Program-made: the position numbers and the translations under genes
In this document: positions 36,770 to 48,800 of the stretch, in pieces
Layout: every line of letters begins with the position of its first letter
Position numbering within the stretch: the stretch's first letter is position 1
NCBI GenBank assembly: GCA_918807975.1
Contig: OU964921.1
Coordinates: 30,530,498-30,594,497 of the forward strand
DNA from: Aplidium turbinatum
Taxonomy: Eukaryota > Chordata > Ascidiacea > Aplousobranchia > Polyclinidae
Reading direction: 5' to 3'
Length of the DNA stretch: 64,000 bases
The notes under the pieces: model-generated
What the model was told of the DNA's origin: nothing
The model's database searches: none
The model's input: only the letters and a program-made list of their open reading frames with translations

Positions 36770-36977
36770 CTTGGAGGCCAAAATACAAAATAAAAATAAC
36801 GATGGCACAAGTAAATAGAATTAAACTTGCAACAATGCTAAAATGATCACTTAGCGTTGTTGAAATCTGGGCCTGGGCGACGTCCTACAATAGAATCGTT
36901 GCACCACGCAATAACTGCTTTATTGGGATTGTAATCCAGTACTGCGGGACCATCTAACGACACTCGCACGAGTGCCT

Positions 36978-37184
36978 CAGTGGTTTAGCTAGGGCGGGGC
37001 GAGGGGGGCGGACCGCCCCGGGCGGCACGTCTGGGGGCGGCACTTTCAGACTACGATTTTTGATTTTGATTATAATCTGATAAAAAAAACGCATTTCATT
37101 TTTACCTGCTTTTTCTTGAAGGGCGGAAAAATCTGAATCCGCCCGGGGCGGAACATTCCAGCACATTCCCTAGCTACGCCACTG
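36978..37184. mobile_element. hAT-like MITE E, inside R copy 2
   Basis: Ends CAGTGGTTTAGCTAGGG and, inverse, CCCTAGCTACGCCACTG. Target duplication GAGTGCCT / GAGTGTCT has one mismatch. GC-rich interior, non-coding. Confidence 0.85.
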
Positions 37185-38029
37185 GAGTGTCTCCAATGTG
37201 GCTGATTTTAAAAGTTCGCCACTACTCTAGAATTCTTTTTAGCAACGAAAAACATCGTTCGACATGTGTTGACGATGACGGCAAGGCAACAAAATAAGTA
37301 TTTCAATGATGTAAAGGACATTACTAAAAGAAGCATTATTTTTTCAAAATATGATCAAAAAATATTTTCCCCTCGGATGTCAACTAATCTAGTTCTTTTT
37401 TTTAACAACGATTCAATGTCCGACAACATCGAATCGACATAAAAACGACAATATTGCCAGCCGACGTAAATTAGCACTTTGGATTAAGACTTTGTTAAAA
37501 TAAACGTCTTGAATTACAAACAAGACTTAGGCTACAGCGCTGGTGATCGCAGATGGATATATTCCATCAATAACAAATATTCCCGCACAATGCAACAGTG
37601 GCGATTATGACGCGCTGAACTAATTTTGCGTCACTCTTTGATACTACATGTTTTCGGCAGTTAATCCACAATCATTCTATTGCGAAATTAAATAATTGGT
37701 TAGAAAAGACTGGCGGCCAAACTTGGCCGATTGAGGAGGTAGCACCGGCTGTCATTCAAGCACTACTTAGTGGCCATGGCCGCAGGCTGCTTTAAGGCTT
37801 GACAGTAGGTTACATCATTATAACATAGCATGATGCCCTTCTTTGTATACCGGACACTTAGGCTATCATTACTCAATACATAGTGAGCTGATAGATTAAC
37901 ATTATCGCTATATCTTATCTTAAAACTTGAAAAAAAATTGGCCTTTTAGTAAACAAAAGTGCCCTTTTTTCGTAATCTTGCCCCCCAGTCAAAAATCATT
38001 CCGGCGCCCCTGAAGATACTTTATTTCAA

Positions 38030-38235
38030 GAGCTCTATGCCCTTAAAAAGAGCGATGTTGGTACAATGGACCTCGTTAAAAGATTTATATATGCTAAGCC
38101 CTCACAGCACGCTTGGAACAGTGATACCTTTCCGAGTAAACGTTTTCAAGGCTTGTTTTTGAAATACAACACACCAATACCATTCAACGCTGCTGTGGAA
38201 CGCATGTTTTCACTTGGAAAGGACATTATGCGTCC
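38030..38235 (+). pseudogene. hAT dimerisation-domain fragment of element A
   Basis: Reads LFQELYALKKSDVG, LVKRFIYAKPSQHAWN, TFPSKRFQGLFLKYN, then AAVERMFSLGKDIMRP, the conserved C-terminal dimerisation block of hAT transposases. Element F is inserted right after it, and the remainder (RLSDKRFEMLVFLQGN-like) resumes at 40313. Confidence 0.85.
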
Positions 38236-38374
38236 CATAGCCGTACGAGACCAAACCATTTTGGGGGGGCAGAACGTAAATTTGCCCAAATGTGCACGCT
38301 TTTATAGAAATTGCCCAAATATAATGTATGCGGTGCATGATAACAATGAAAAACTAACATAACAAGATCACTAG

Positions 38375-38732
38375 CAGTGGCGTAGCCAGTAATTTTGAAA
38401 TGGGGGGTTTTGACAGCGTGTTTCGGTTATGGCGACATCCAGCAGCGGGGGGTCTGGGGGGCTTCCCCCAGAAAATTTTGAAAAATTACTTTGAATTTGG
38501 TGCATTCTGAGAGTATTTTCAACAAAAATGTGGTTATGAATATTCCTGTATAATGGTACTGTGCGGTGGCATAGCAAAAGGATAAGATCATGTTTTCTTC
38601 GGCATTTTTCAGAAATAAAGCTACAATTTTCTATGTTTTCTTGTTGTTAATTCCTGGCTGAGATATTTGAATGTTTGGTAATGGCAAAACTCGCTCTTTG
38701 CAATACCCACCCACCCCCTGGCTACGCCACTG
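38375..38732. mobile_element. hAT-like MITE G, inside F
   Basis: Ends CAGTGGCGTAGCCAG / CTGGCTACGCCACTG; target duplication ATCACTAG / ATCACCAG with one mismatch. Contains GGGGGTCTGGGGGGCTTCCC. An inverted relative is at 59548-59802. Confidence 0.88.
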
Positions 38733-39589
38733 ATCACCAGCTAGCTAGAATTTCTTACCAAAGTAATCAAGATAGAATAACTGAATTCATCTTTGAAGAT
38801 ACCTTGCTTGTGCATTGCTCGATGCTTCTGCACTTTGGCATGGTAAGTAGGAGTAACAAATATTGTTTTACACACCACAAATAATAAACAACGCCACTTA
38901 AATATTCAGTTGTGATGTCATAAAAGACTCAAAAAATAAACATTGCAGGAGACCGGCTCAGGGGGACCATGCAGATTCAGAAAAAAGTACATAACAATAG
39001 AGAAATTATGATTAAATGTAATAAAACACAGACATACTACTTCTGTTCAAATAAACTTTGTTCAATCAATTAAAGTAGTTTTGATGATACGAATTTTAGT
39101 ACAAAAATAAAAAGGTCTGGCAGCACTACTTCTAAAAATATAGTTAGGCTAGGTAATTTGATGACAAAAATAACTAAACTTGATATATTCTAAGTTTGCA
39201 TACACACGGTGACGTAGGATTCAAAGAACCCAATTAGCCTAGCAGTACGTATTTACATTGATTCAATGTCTGAATATTGAATAATATTCACTCATCGGAT
39301 TTGCAGAAGGCGTCGTTGGATTTTCAAAAAATTGCCGAATAGGGAACTCGCCGAAAAAGGCTCTCGCCGAATAGGGAACTCGCCGAATAGTAGCAGAACC
39401 TTTTATAAAAGTAACCAAACAAAGCTAAGCAACATCTTAACATTACTTTTAAAAGGTATAACATGTTTTTGTTAAATGTTGTGGTGTTGCTTAGCTATGT
39501 TCGCTTATGGTTGAAAAAGTACTGTGACCTCCCCACCCGAATTGTTTTATAAAAGTATTTACCAGATTTATATATATAAATTCATATTT

Positions 39590-40030
39590 TGTAGTTGCCG
39601 AAATCAAGATGATGCATTTATGGATATTATGAAAAAAATTAAAGACTTTGTAAATGTTGATGCCGAGGCAACTGCATCATGCCAATTTGGGCAGTTTTAT
39701 AAATAGACTATGATCAGATACTGCAATTTCATATTTTTTTGTTGCCCAAATCTAAACGATATAGTTATGTAAATGGGAAAATTAATAAATTTGTTCATTT
39801 TGGGGAAACTGCCTCACGCTAATTTGGGCAGTTGCATAAACAGACTAATCAGTTTCATCAAATAATTTCATGTTTTCAGCTGCCCAAATCAACACGATGC
39901 ATTTGTGAAAATTAATAAAATTAGCTATATAGCAAATTTTGCGTTTTGATTTGGGCAGTTTCACAAAAGTATTAGAGACATATTTTGGTGGTTGCCTAAA
40001 TTGGCATGATGCAGTTGGTTAAATGCATTT
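39590..40030. repeat. Degenerate satellite-like array inside F
   Basis: About three diverged units, each with TTTGGGCAGTT, an AT-rich stretch, TGCCCAAATC and a GATGCATTTGTG-like phrase, at roughly 130-190-base spacing. Confidence 0.6.
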
Positions 40031-40634
40031 CGTACTGCAGTTTGATCACCATGCAATACAATATATCAATATGGGTGTGCCAAATGAAAATTTTGCGGCA
40101 CATTTCTTGTGCAAATAAGAGGCTGTACTTAGTTTGATAGATAAAAGATATTAATTTATAGTTTTTCTTAATTTATGCAATTTTGTAGCGCTTTATATAG
40201 CAATTTTTGCCCTAATAATTTCAAGATTTTGCCCGAATTCGCGACGTTTTGAAACAACAAGGGGGGCGGCTGCCCCCCTTGCCCCCCTGGCTCGTACGGC
40301 TATGATGCGTCCCAAACGCAGCAGGTTGTCAGACAAACGTTTTGAAATGCTTGTGTTTTTACAAGGAAATAACTAATAAGCTAAAGCAGCTAGTTACAAT
40401 ACAGTCTCAAAACATAAAACCTGTTCTTTATTTAAAGCTATTGTTAGCCTGAACTTGGTTGAAATGCTTCCGTTTTGTGAGACCCTGGCTACAATAGCGC
40501 TAAAAATTAGCGCTGACGCTGACGCCGTCAATTTCTTTAAGAGCTTACGCAGTACTTTACGCCGTAAAGGTTTTAGGCAATTCGCGCTGACGCCGTCAAT
40601 TTAATTCATTGATGCGTACAACACTGCCAAATAG

Positions 40635-42279
40635 CTTACGCTTTCTCTTCTAATCTGGAAGTGCTTTGAATACTTTCAGACAAACAAGTTTCATTCAGTT
40701 CATGTAGCTATTTAGCCTACTATGATTAGTATAGGCTACATATTGATTATTTACAACGGAAAACCGTTTGCGAGATTTTTACACTCCAGGTCCACATCTT
40801 AAAACTGGATTTGTGCAAATTTAGGACCTAAAGATAAACTAAACTCAAGAAATTATAAAGGAAAAATTACAACTTCATCTTCTTCAAAAATTTGCAAAGG
40901 AATCACGAAGTAGAAGTAAAAGAATGTAAAAAATAGGTTTTCATGGAAATTCCGTCATATAAAAAAGTAGGCTTTTATAGAAATTTTGTCATATAAAAAG
41001 TTGCCTGTGCTGGACTGAGATGTGATTAATTAGGCCTTAGCCTACACTACGTTAGACTATTTTTATTTAAGTCACTTTTTGATGCTCCTTAACGTTTTTT
41101 GGGGCGGTGAGTTCGAAAATCATGTTAGTTTTTTTGCATTATCAATGCTTTTTGATATATCCACACTTTTTACTTTCCAACAATCTGTATTTCAACTGTA
41201 GACTAGTCAACTGTGTTAAATCTGTATTCCAACAACCTCTCATGCTGCTCAGGCAATAGATCTTTACTCTTAGTGATCTTCTGTTCAGTTTTGAAATCGT
41301 GATCATATCTCTCACCATGTTTCTCGCTAAAGTCCCAAAAGCTTCTTGAACTAAATCAAAATGAAAGTACCGGTAGGCTATAGAAAATTAAGTTTAAATG
41401 ACATGCGACATCCTATCTTTTAGTAACTTGTGATCAGTGCTTTCAACGACATCTTTGTAATTTTTATTTTTATTGTTTGTTAGAAAAAAATATCAACCAC
41501 ACCTCGAAAAGCTTGCCATATTTTCCTTTCTATTTCAGACATTTATTCCTCCAAGAATCTTGACAGCAACATTGTAGTTACTTGGAGGCCAACAAATATT
41601 CACAATTTTGGAAATGTTGTTTTGATTTCTTGAAAAACTTCTGTGAAATCCAAAGCTTTAACAAATTGCTTCACTAGACGTAATTTTATATTCAGTACCG
41701 TACCGGTAATAAAACTTTTTTTCCAGGCTTACAAGCGGATCCTTGATGGCATTATACTTTAGTAAGTTAGTTACCGGTAGCCTACTTCGTTAGTAGGCCT
41801 ATCAAGCTAAACTACCTTTATTTTGTAAACACAAAACTCCTAAAGATGGTCTTTAAACTGGTAAAGTTTCACTGTGAGAAACAGGTGGAATGGATAAGAT
41901 ATACTTCGATAAGTCAGTGCTGTTTTTCTGTTGACCTTGCGATGCTTCACAATCCTACTTAGCATACAGAAGCAACAGTCGGTATGGTGGTTTTGTGGCT
42001 CTCTCAAAGCTCTTGGAGTTGCAAATAACAAGGCTCTTACAGAACCCTTCACCAACCACCATCCTGTTAAGGTTAGATCTAAAGCTGCCACAAAATACTT
42101 GGGGAGGCCAGGCCTTGTCCTGCTCCCCAATGAGCATACCAAAAAAGATTTTATATCTTGTCTAGCAGACCTACTTACCACCTTTCAATATATTTTATGA
42201 AATGTGCTTTCCACCAACACTATAGTCACAAACATAACAAAAACAATCATATAACATTTTGCATTGTCTGCTAACCATT
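40635..42279. other. No gene recognised
   Basis: AT-rich sequence after the hAT nest. Open frames around 41840-42200 on both strands match no family I know and lack coding character. No clear transposon ends. Confidence 0.5.
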
Positions 42280-42475
42280 GACAGCTCTTTATTCAGCGGC
42301 ATCTGGTGGATAAAATGATTCATCGACAGCAACACTTCAACAATCGGAAACTTCACTCTCACAATCTCGGTAATCGGACCTGCGTCAGCAGTTCCCCCTA
42401 CAAGTATGCGAAACTGTCAGGATTAAGCTCTTAAAGAAGCTTTCCCAGTCCGAGGATAAAGATTCAATCCATTAC
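42280..42475. repeat. Dispersed repeat tail
   Basis: Shares ATTCAGCGGCATCTGGTGGA with 33500 and 63770, ACAAGTATGCGAAACT with 14300, and CTTTCCCAGTCCGAGGATAA with 35833. Probably the 3' part of the tRNA-type SINE family. Confidence 0.55.
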
Positions 42476-43282
42476 GACTTTCATATCGCACTCAGGCTAT
42501 CCCTACGGGGAGCTTAAAATTTTCTAGCCAAAATAGCTAATAGGCTCATCAGATGATAGTTTGAGTAGTCAGTTAGTCTTTTGTGTATATTTTGTGTGAT
42601 TTTGATATTTATAACCTATTTCAATTTTGGTAGTTTTGTGCTTATGTTACAACCGTTATAGCGCAAAGTCTACAGAATCTGTGTGGGCTGTACACAACAG
42701 CCACGACACTAAATCTCAAATAAAAACAACATCACAGGCTACTTCAATCAACTTAAAGCATGAGTTGCCTAGATGTTAAATCAAGGGTTCAAAAATACAC
42801 TAGGCCAGGGCTTCTCAAACTGGGGGTCGCGACCCCCCAAGGAGTCACGTAACGAATTTTAGAGGTCCCAGAAAGTATACCAATTTGCACAAGGTAGGCT
42901 ACTGCATATTAACACTTCTGTGCGAGATGCTGTGACAGTTATTAACTTTGTTAAGAGTCGTGCACTCAATAGGCTGCCCGTATTTTTAAAAATTTATGGG
43001 GTGAAATGGAATCGGAGTTAAAATTTCTTTTACTGCATCGTGAAGTGAGGTTGCGTTCAAAAGTCAAAGCTTTAAAATGGCTAGCCAAGTAACGTTGAAA
43101 ACCGAAATCGTGATTTTTATAACAGAACAAAATTCAGTCTTGGTCCACCATTTTCGCAATGACATCTAAGTTAGGCCTACCATATTTTCATCACCCAAAA
43201 AAAGGACATATTTAGTAAGCAAGTAAAATGACAGTGGATTTTTACGTTTAAACAATTTTTACATCTTCTTATATGATTATGG

Positions 43283-44107
43283 CAGTGTTGTACGCGTCAA
43301 TGAATTAAATTGACGGCGTCAGCGTCAGCGCTAATTTCTAGCGCTATTGTAGCCAGGGTCTCACAAAACGGAAGTATTTCAACCAAGTTTAGGCTAACAA
43401 TATAGCTATAAGTAAAGAGCAGGTATTATGTTTTGAGACTGTATTGTAATTGGCTGCTTAGCTTATTAGTTATTTCCTTGTAGAAACACAAGCATTTCAA
43501 AATGTTTGTCCGACAATCTGATGCGTTTGGGACGCATAATGTCCTTTCCAAGTGAAAACATGCGTTCCACAGCAGCGCTGGATGGTATTGGTGTGTTGTA
43601 TTTCAAAAACAAGCCTTGAAAACGTTTACTCGGAAAGGTATCACTGTTCCAAGCGTGCTGTGAGGGCTTAGCATATATAAATCTTTTAACGAGGTCCACT
43701 GCACCAACATCACTCTTTTCAAGGGCATAGAGCTCTTGAAATAAAGAATTTTCAACCTCCAACATTCATTGATTTTTCACTTTCTCTCTCTGATCCATCG
43801 TTCTCGATACTGCTCACGATATGAGTGATCACCATTTGGCGAACTTCTTCCGCTTGTATTTCCAAGGAGCCATTCCAACCAACGCGAAAGTCGGTAATTT
43901 GGATGAGTCGCGCTGGCTAGAATACATTGTGAAACTCTCATTGTGAAACGAGATTTTCCATAAAAACAAAAAAAATGACGCATAGCGCGTGAAGCTTAAA
44001 ATTGGCAAAATAGTTGACGACGCTATCACTTCCGTCAACTAAAATATAAATTGACGGCGCTAGTCTCAGCGTCAACAAAAAGTTGACGCCGTCAACGTAC
44101 AACACTG
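43283..44107 (-). mobile_element. hAT-like element A, second copy (solo)
   Basis: Inverted ends CAGTGTTGTACGCGTCAA and, inverse, GACGCCGTCAACGTACAACACTG in part; target duplication GATTATGG / GATTACGG. Only 825 bp. The one recognisable ORF is the C-terminal dimerisation segment on the minus strand, with TPIPSSAAVERMFSLGKDIM and RLSDKHFEMLVFLQGN. Confidence 0.92.
43466..43765 (-). CDS. hAT dimerisation-domain-only ORF
   Basis: A 99-codon open frame from MLEVENSLFQELYALEKSD to LQGNN stop, containing the complete C-terminal hAT dimerisation block (AAVERMFSLGKDIMRPKR). The RNase-H-like catalytic core with its acidic residues is absent. Flanking frames further 5' (44038-43777) do not show catalytic motifs. 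Being uninterrupted, it could in principle make a dimerisation-only peptide, but this is inference. Confidence 0.6.
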   Translation of the reverse strand: MLEVENSLFQELYALEKSDVGAVDLVKRFIYAKPSQHAWNSDTFPSKRFQGLFLKYNTPIPSSAAVERMFSLGKDIMRPKRIRLSDKHFEMLVFLQGNN

Positions 44108-44115
44108 GATTACGG

Positions 44116-45700
44116 TATGGGCCTATGTAGCAAAAGTGACAAATAAAAAACTTAACATATTTATTTGTCAGATTCAGTCAATAAACATTTTGCTGTTGAC
44201 TTGATTTTCTGCACAGAAAACATGCGTTTTACATAATTTGCATATTGAGCCATAGCTTATTGCAGATGAAGAATTGCTCGACTTTTAATAATTCATTAAA
44301 AAAATCTATAGTTCTGCAATATTTGAACTATTCTGTCCATTTTCTAATGTGCCATCATTGCTGAAAAGTGTTATCCTATTCTTTGGTGTAGGCTAAGATA
44401 GCATAAGCAATAAGCATCCAATCAAAGGATGTGAACTCGGAAAATGAAATTAGTGGTCTATTCATCCAAATAGGCAACACAAGAGTCGAACAATAGAAAT
44501 ACATCTGACATGGTCATCGAGTAACATTGCCTTCGTTTGCCACAGAAATAAATGTATCCACCATATCCACAACAAGCAATATATTGTCAACCTCAAAGTC
44601 AATAAACACTTTTCTTAAACAAGGATAGCCTACCTCTGCCACAGCTCACAGAAAACATAGGCTACTTTTATTTTTTGGTATCGTTGCTTAGCCTTATTTA
44701 GCTTTCGCCAAGGTCACATAAAAATAAAACTGTTGAAAATGATAGCAATGCAAAAAAGAGGACATTTGAGCATTTTCAAGTGTCCTCGGAGGACAATTCA
44801 TTTTTTATGAAAAAAGAGGACCCTTTATGAGCTCTGGGTTTAGAACACAGCTAATCTATTCCATGTTTACTATAAAGTAATTTGAGAGACGGCAACCCAA
44901 AAATTTTCTTCTATTTGTAGTCTTGATCTGTGTTTGATAAACTCCTTCTTTATACATTTTCTGGATAATAAAAAATAGTGTTGGAAATATTTGCGGTATT
45001 AACGCTTCAATCAGACTTTAATGCATATTCCTGGATCAAATCCTATTCCAGGACCTTTTTCTCATTAAGTAGGCTACCCCTTGAGTCGTAAAAGAATCAA
45101 CCCGAACCCCAAATAAGCTGACACCAAATTAATGGTCTTTTGTTTGAATTAAGACTTCATTATTAAGTGGTAAGCATATTAACTAACAGTAATAACTAAC
45201 AAATTGTAATGGTATTGCAAAGAATGTAAAAGTATTTAAGTTATTTCAAGCACTTTATCTTGAATTTTAGTGCGAAGGCTCTGCCTGTTTGTTGCAAATA
45301 AGTTTCTCAGTTGTAGGTGTGGTATTAAAGAGACACAAACGTAAGTCATGCTCCATCTTAAGCTGTGATAGAAGTTTGCTTTTTATGTTTAACAGCGTTG
45401 AAAATCCTTGCTCACACAGGTAAGTACTGGGGAATATCATTATTTCTAGTATAGGATATTAAACAATGGTAACATATGAAAACTTAACTGCCATCCAAAT
45501 ATCCCTAGAAATTTCCTTGTGAACCCCTGAGAGTTTGCAAACTCCAGGTTAAGAACCCCTGATCTAACTCTATGAAAATTTGTTCGTTTTGTTTTACATG
45601 ATTGTTTTTACAATGCCCACGGTCATCACAATAGCTTACTGTAGCCTACTTATAAAAAGTAACCTAGGTATAAATTCTGGGAAAAGGAAGCAGGAAGTTG
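44116..45700. other. Upstream region of the pseudoastacin gene
   Basis: AT-rich, no gene recognised. A hAT-like right end (GGTTAAGAACCCCTG) stands at 45547-45561, but its partner and target duplication are not convincing. Confidence 0.4.
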
Positions 45701-45706
45701 AAAACG

Positions 45707-45715
45707 TATAAATAG
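45707..45715 (+). promoter_or_regulatory. TATA box of the pseudoastacin gene
   Basis: TATAAATAG about 176 bases before the start codon, the only good TATA match close to exon 1. A TCCTCACAG just 2 bases before the start ATG could be a splice acceptor (5'-UTR intron or spliced-leader trans-splicing). Confidence 0.5.
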
Positions 45716-45890
45716 GAAATTACGTGTGCATGAAATTGTGTGTTCAACGCACTACTAATACAGTACAACAAACGTTTATCTAAACTTACTTTTTATTCCA
45801 ACCTAGTCTGCCATTCGCAAGTGTAAGGTTGTTGGTTGTGGTTTTGTTAACTTTTCATTGATGTGATAAAGACTAAGTGTCCTCACAGGA

Positions 45891-48800
45891 ATGCTTGCTA
45901 TGAAGATCTTTGCTTTCTTATGTGTCAGTTCATTACTAGTAATAACTCAAGGTACGTAGCTTAGTGGATACGACAATAAAATTTTTAGGCAAACTAAATT
46001 GAAACGTAGAACCTAAGCATAAAACAGTTTTACAAGAATAAAATGTAACGCAAAACTCAAAATGGCAACTGATATTTTATTGCCTGTAGGGCTTTAAGTT
46101 TATGTTATAGCCAATGTACTTAGTTAGGTTTAAGCTTAAAAGATGTCTGTTTTGACATTTCCTATTGTTAAGGTGGTATAACAAGTGTCCGCAAATTATT
46201 GGTCGCGCGCAGTGGCGCACCGGCAAGACATTTTCATGAGGGGGAGTAAAAAATTGTTTTAAACTTTGTTTTAAAAACGTTTCAACGTGAAACTGCAGTT
46301 TCCCATGTTAGCGAGCTGTCCCAAGAAATGGTTGAACTGATGCCTACAAAATGTTTGGATAGCCAACTTTTGCTTCAAGGTTTGAAACAACAAAAGCATA
46401 CCTTAGGCTTAAAGCAATCAAAAACATTTGGAAATTTTTATTGCAGCTTTTCAGTTAGTTTTTTGTTCCGTCATAGGCAATTTTTTGGCCATGGATTGCT
46501 ATATCTATCACAACAAAAATACGTGCTTACTGAGCTCAATTTACAAAAATCATTCATAACTTGTATCGGTGAAAAAAATTAGAGGATAACCCATTAAAAT
46601 AAATTGATGATGTGCAATAAAACAATAAAAATATCAAGCTCAATAAAAGGGTTAACCTCAAAGCCTCCTTCCTTGCGTATCTACTGGTCGCACCACTTTC
46701 TACTTTGTGTCGCAAATTAATATCAACTTACTCTAAATATACTCATCGCGTTTGCAAAATTGTTTGTTATACAGAAAATAATTATTCTTGTAATGTTAAT
46801 GTCGAAGCGTTTAGCAGATATGCCATCAGTGAAACATAATCACTGTAGCCCAGTGGTTTTCAACCTTTTTGGTGGAACGAAACCCAATGAAACATTCCAA
46901 AAGCTCGAGGAACCCCTGTTCAATAATTTAATTGCCTTATGCAAAAACATCGTTTGATTAATAAAATTAAATCAAAATACTCATGTGATGATCTCTAACA
47001 CGTTCACGGCGATTTGACCCACCGGTGTAGGCCTACAAACGATTAAACTGTCTGAAAGAACTCCTTGAAGCGAAGAAAACATGTCGACGAAATTTGGCGG
47101 GAAAGCAGAAAGTTAAAGGTAATTGCACCACAAGAAAACAACGAAAATTCGGGATCGCAGCAAACGTGTTAAAGTGTAGCAAATTTATTAATAGTGGCAA
47201 ACCTAATCAATATTTGATTATATTTAAACAATATGCATATAATAATAAAATAGACTCTCGGATTTGAATGTAAACTTGCGGAACCCCAAAACTTACTGGC
47301 GGAACCTTAGGGTTCCGCGGAACCCCGGTTGAAAACCATTGCTGAAGCCCTAAACAGCAATAATGATCGAAACTAACTAAAAGAACAACAAAATCACAAA
47401 ACTGGCAATGGTCAGTGTCAATGAAATTACAACTTAACTACCTTTGATAATTATGTTGACTTCTTGGTCATCAGAAAATCACAGTTTACAAAATAGCAAA
47501 CATAGCCTATAATGTGACATTCCAACAATGCAAACTTCCAGTAATGTGCATTGAAGCGCTGATGTTGCTAAAAATTTCAAACACTAATTTGTTGCCGTCT
47601 CTCAAGTTGACCTCGAAAGGACTTGTTATGTTCTATAAACACAGAGCCATTAATATTGAATATATATCTCTAAATCTTTGATGTGTTACGTTCCATACAA
47701 TTTTGTACAAAAAAGTTGCTACTGTCAATTGTAGTTTTAAAATGGATGTTCAATTGCTAAGCATGTTGCATAGAATTATGTGGTCTAATTCTCCTGAAAT
47801 GTGTGGGTCGCGATGATTTAGAAGTATTTCTAGGGTAGTGCCCAAAATTATTAGCGGACCCCTATTGTAGAGTAGATCTATTAAGCTATTTAAAAAATTT
47901 ACATGAAAATTCGTCACGTCTTTAGTACGCTATCTTAGGTATGAACTGATTTCTTCATACTTTTGACACATTTCTGTATGTGTTATAAAGAGTTAACTAA
48001 CGAAAACAAACACACTTTAACACGTTTTTGTATAATCTGGCAATATTTGTACAGGAAAAGAAGACTGCCCAGTATTACATCCAGATTGCTACAGTTGTAT
48101 TAAAGGAAATATTTTGGATGAAAATGATTGTGAAATATGCAAATGTTTGCCAATGACGCCAGGCCAAGATGTATGGTATAAAAGCACCATGTACACAAGT
48201 AAGTTAAAAAAAACTGCACAATTGATTGTGGTATTTTTACCGTTCAAACATCTGAGATTTAACACTTTTAACAGTTTGCATAATTGCAGAAGCTTAGAGC
48301 ACTTACAGTCAAAAGACCTGATCACAGTTGTTGAAGTTTGAAGCCTCCATCTGTGATTTTAACTTTGTTTCAGTAAACTGCTGTACCCATAGAGCGGTAT
48401 ATGCGTACCGGTATTTTTTCTCAAGCTGCAAAAATTAATGTTATCGTTCCTATAACTTTGTCTTGCAGGCTTAAATGAGGGTAATTTTTGAAGTTGTTTT
48501 TCGCCATTTCTACATTAAATTACCTTATTTGTGATTGATAATATTGGAACGAAAACCCGAGAATGAAAACTCAATAACTGTAAGTGCATAACCCACGGCG
48601 TGGACTCACAATGCAGAGCAGTAGCAATGTTGAGTTGTAGAGTTTTGGCCTGTTCACGGAAGCATAGGTCTTTTAATTTTTTGAATTATACTTTACAACC
48701 CTTTGTATTGTTATGAACTCAAAGACCGAATAGATTTTTGAAAGATTGTTAAAAAGTCGAATGTTTTTGGTACGAATTTATAATTCGTGTATAAAGCACA

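Larger units (their letters stand above)
34271..37801. mobile_element. Repeat R, copy 2, inside B
   Basis: Matches R copy 1 (28024-28862) at both ends. It is interrupted by element D at 34359-36769 and by MITE E at 36978-37184. Confidence 0.85.
34051..38012. mobile_element. hAT-like element B, inserted in A
   Basis: Perfect 14-bp inverted ends CAGGGGCGCCGGAA / TTCCGGCGCCCCTG and perfect 8-bp target duplication AAGATACT (34043-34050, 38013-38020). Its interior is mostly repeat R copy 2. Confidence 0.92.
38236..40304. mobile_element. hAT-like element F, inserted in A
   Basis: Inverted ends CATAGCCGTACGAG / CTCGTACGGCTATG; perfect target duplication ATGCGTCC (38228-38235, 40305-40312). It interrupts the dimerisation-domain ORF of A. 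No transposase is visible. It contains MITE G and a degenerate tandem array. Confidence 0.92.
33672..40626 (+). mobile_element. hAT-like element A, outer shell of the nest
   Basis: Inverted ends CAGTGTTGTACGTTGACG and, inverse, TGATGCGTACAACACTG; perfect target duplication CCAAATAG at 33664-33671 and 40627-40634. After subtracting inserts B (34051-38012) and F (38236-40304) it is only about 0.9 kb, close in size and content to the second copy at 43283-44107. Its sole coding segment is the hAT C-terminal dimerisation region, so it is a non-autonomous derivative. Confidence 0.92.

Noticed and set aside
41840-42200. Overlapping ORFs of about 90-113 codons on both strands
   Set aside because: No family resemblance, no splice context, and both strands are equally open.
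42806-45561. Possible large hAT-like element (CAGGGCTTCTCAAACTGGGG to GGTTAAGAACCCCTG) enclosing the second copy of A
   Set aside because: Ends look right, but the flanking 8 bases (CACTAGGC versus ATCTAACT) do not match and the internal sequence is unrecognised; the two ends may belong to different elements.
46205-46300. CAGTGGCGCACCGG as a hAT-like left end
   Set aside because: No matching inverse end or target duplication found nearby.
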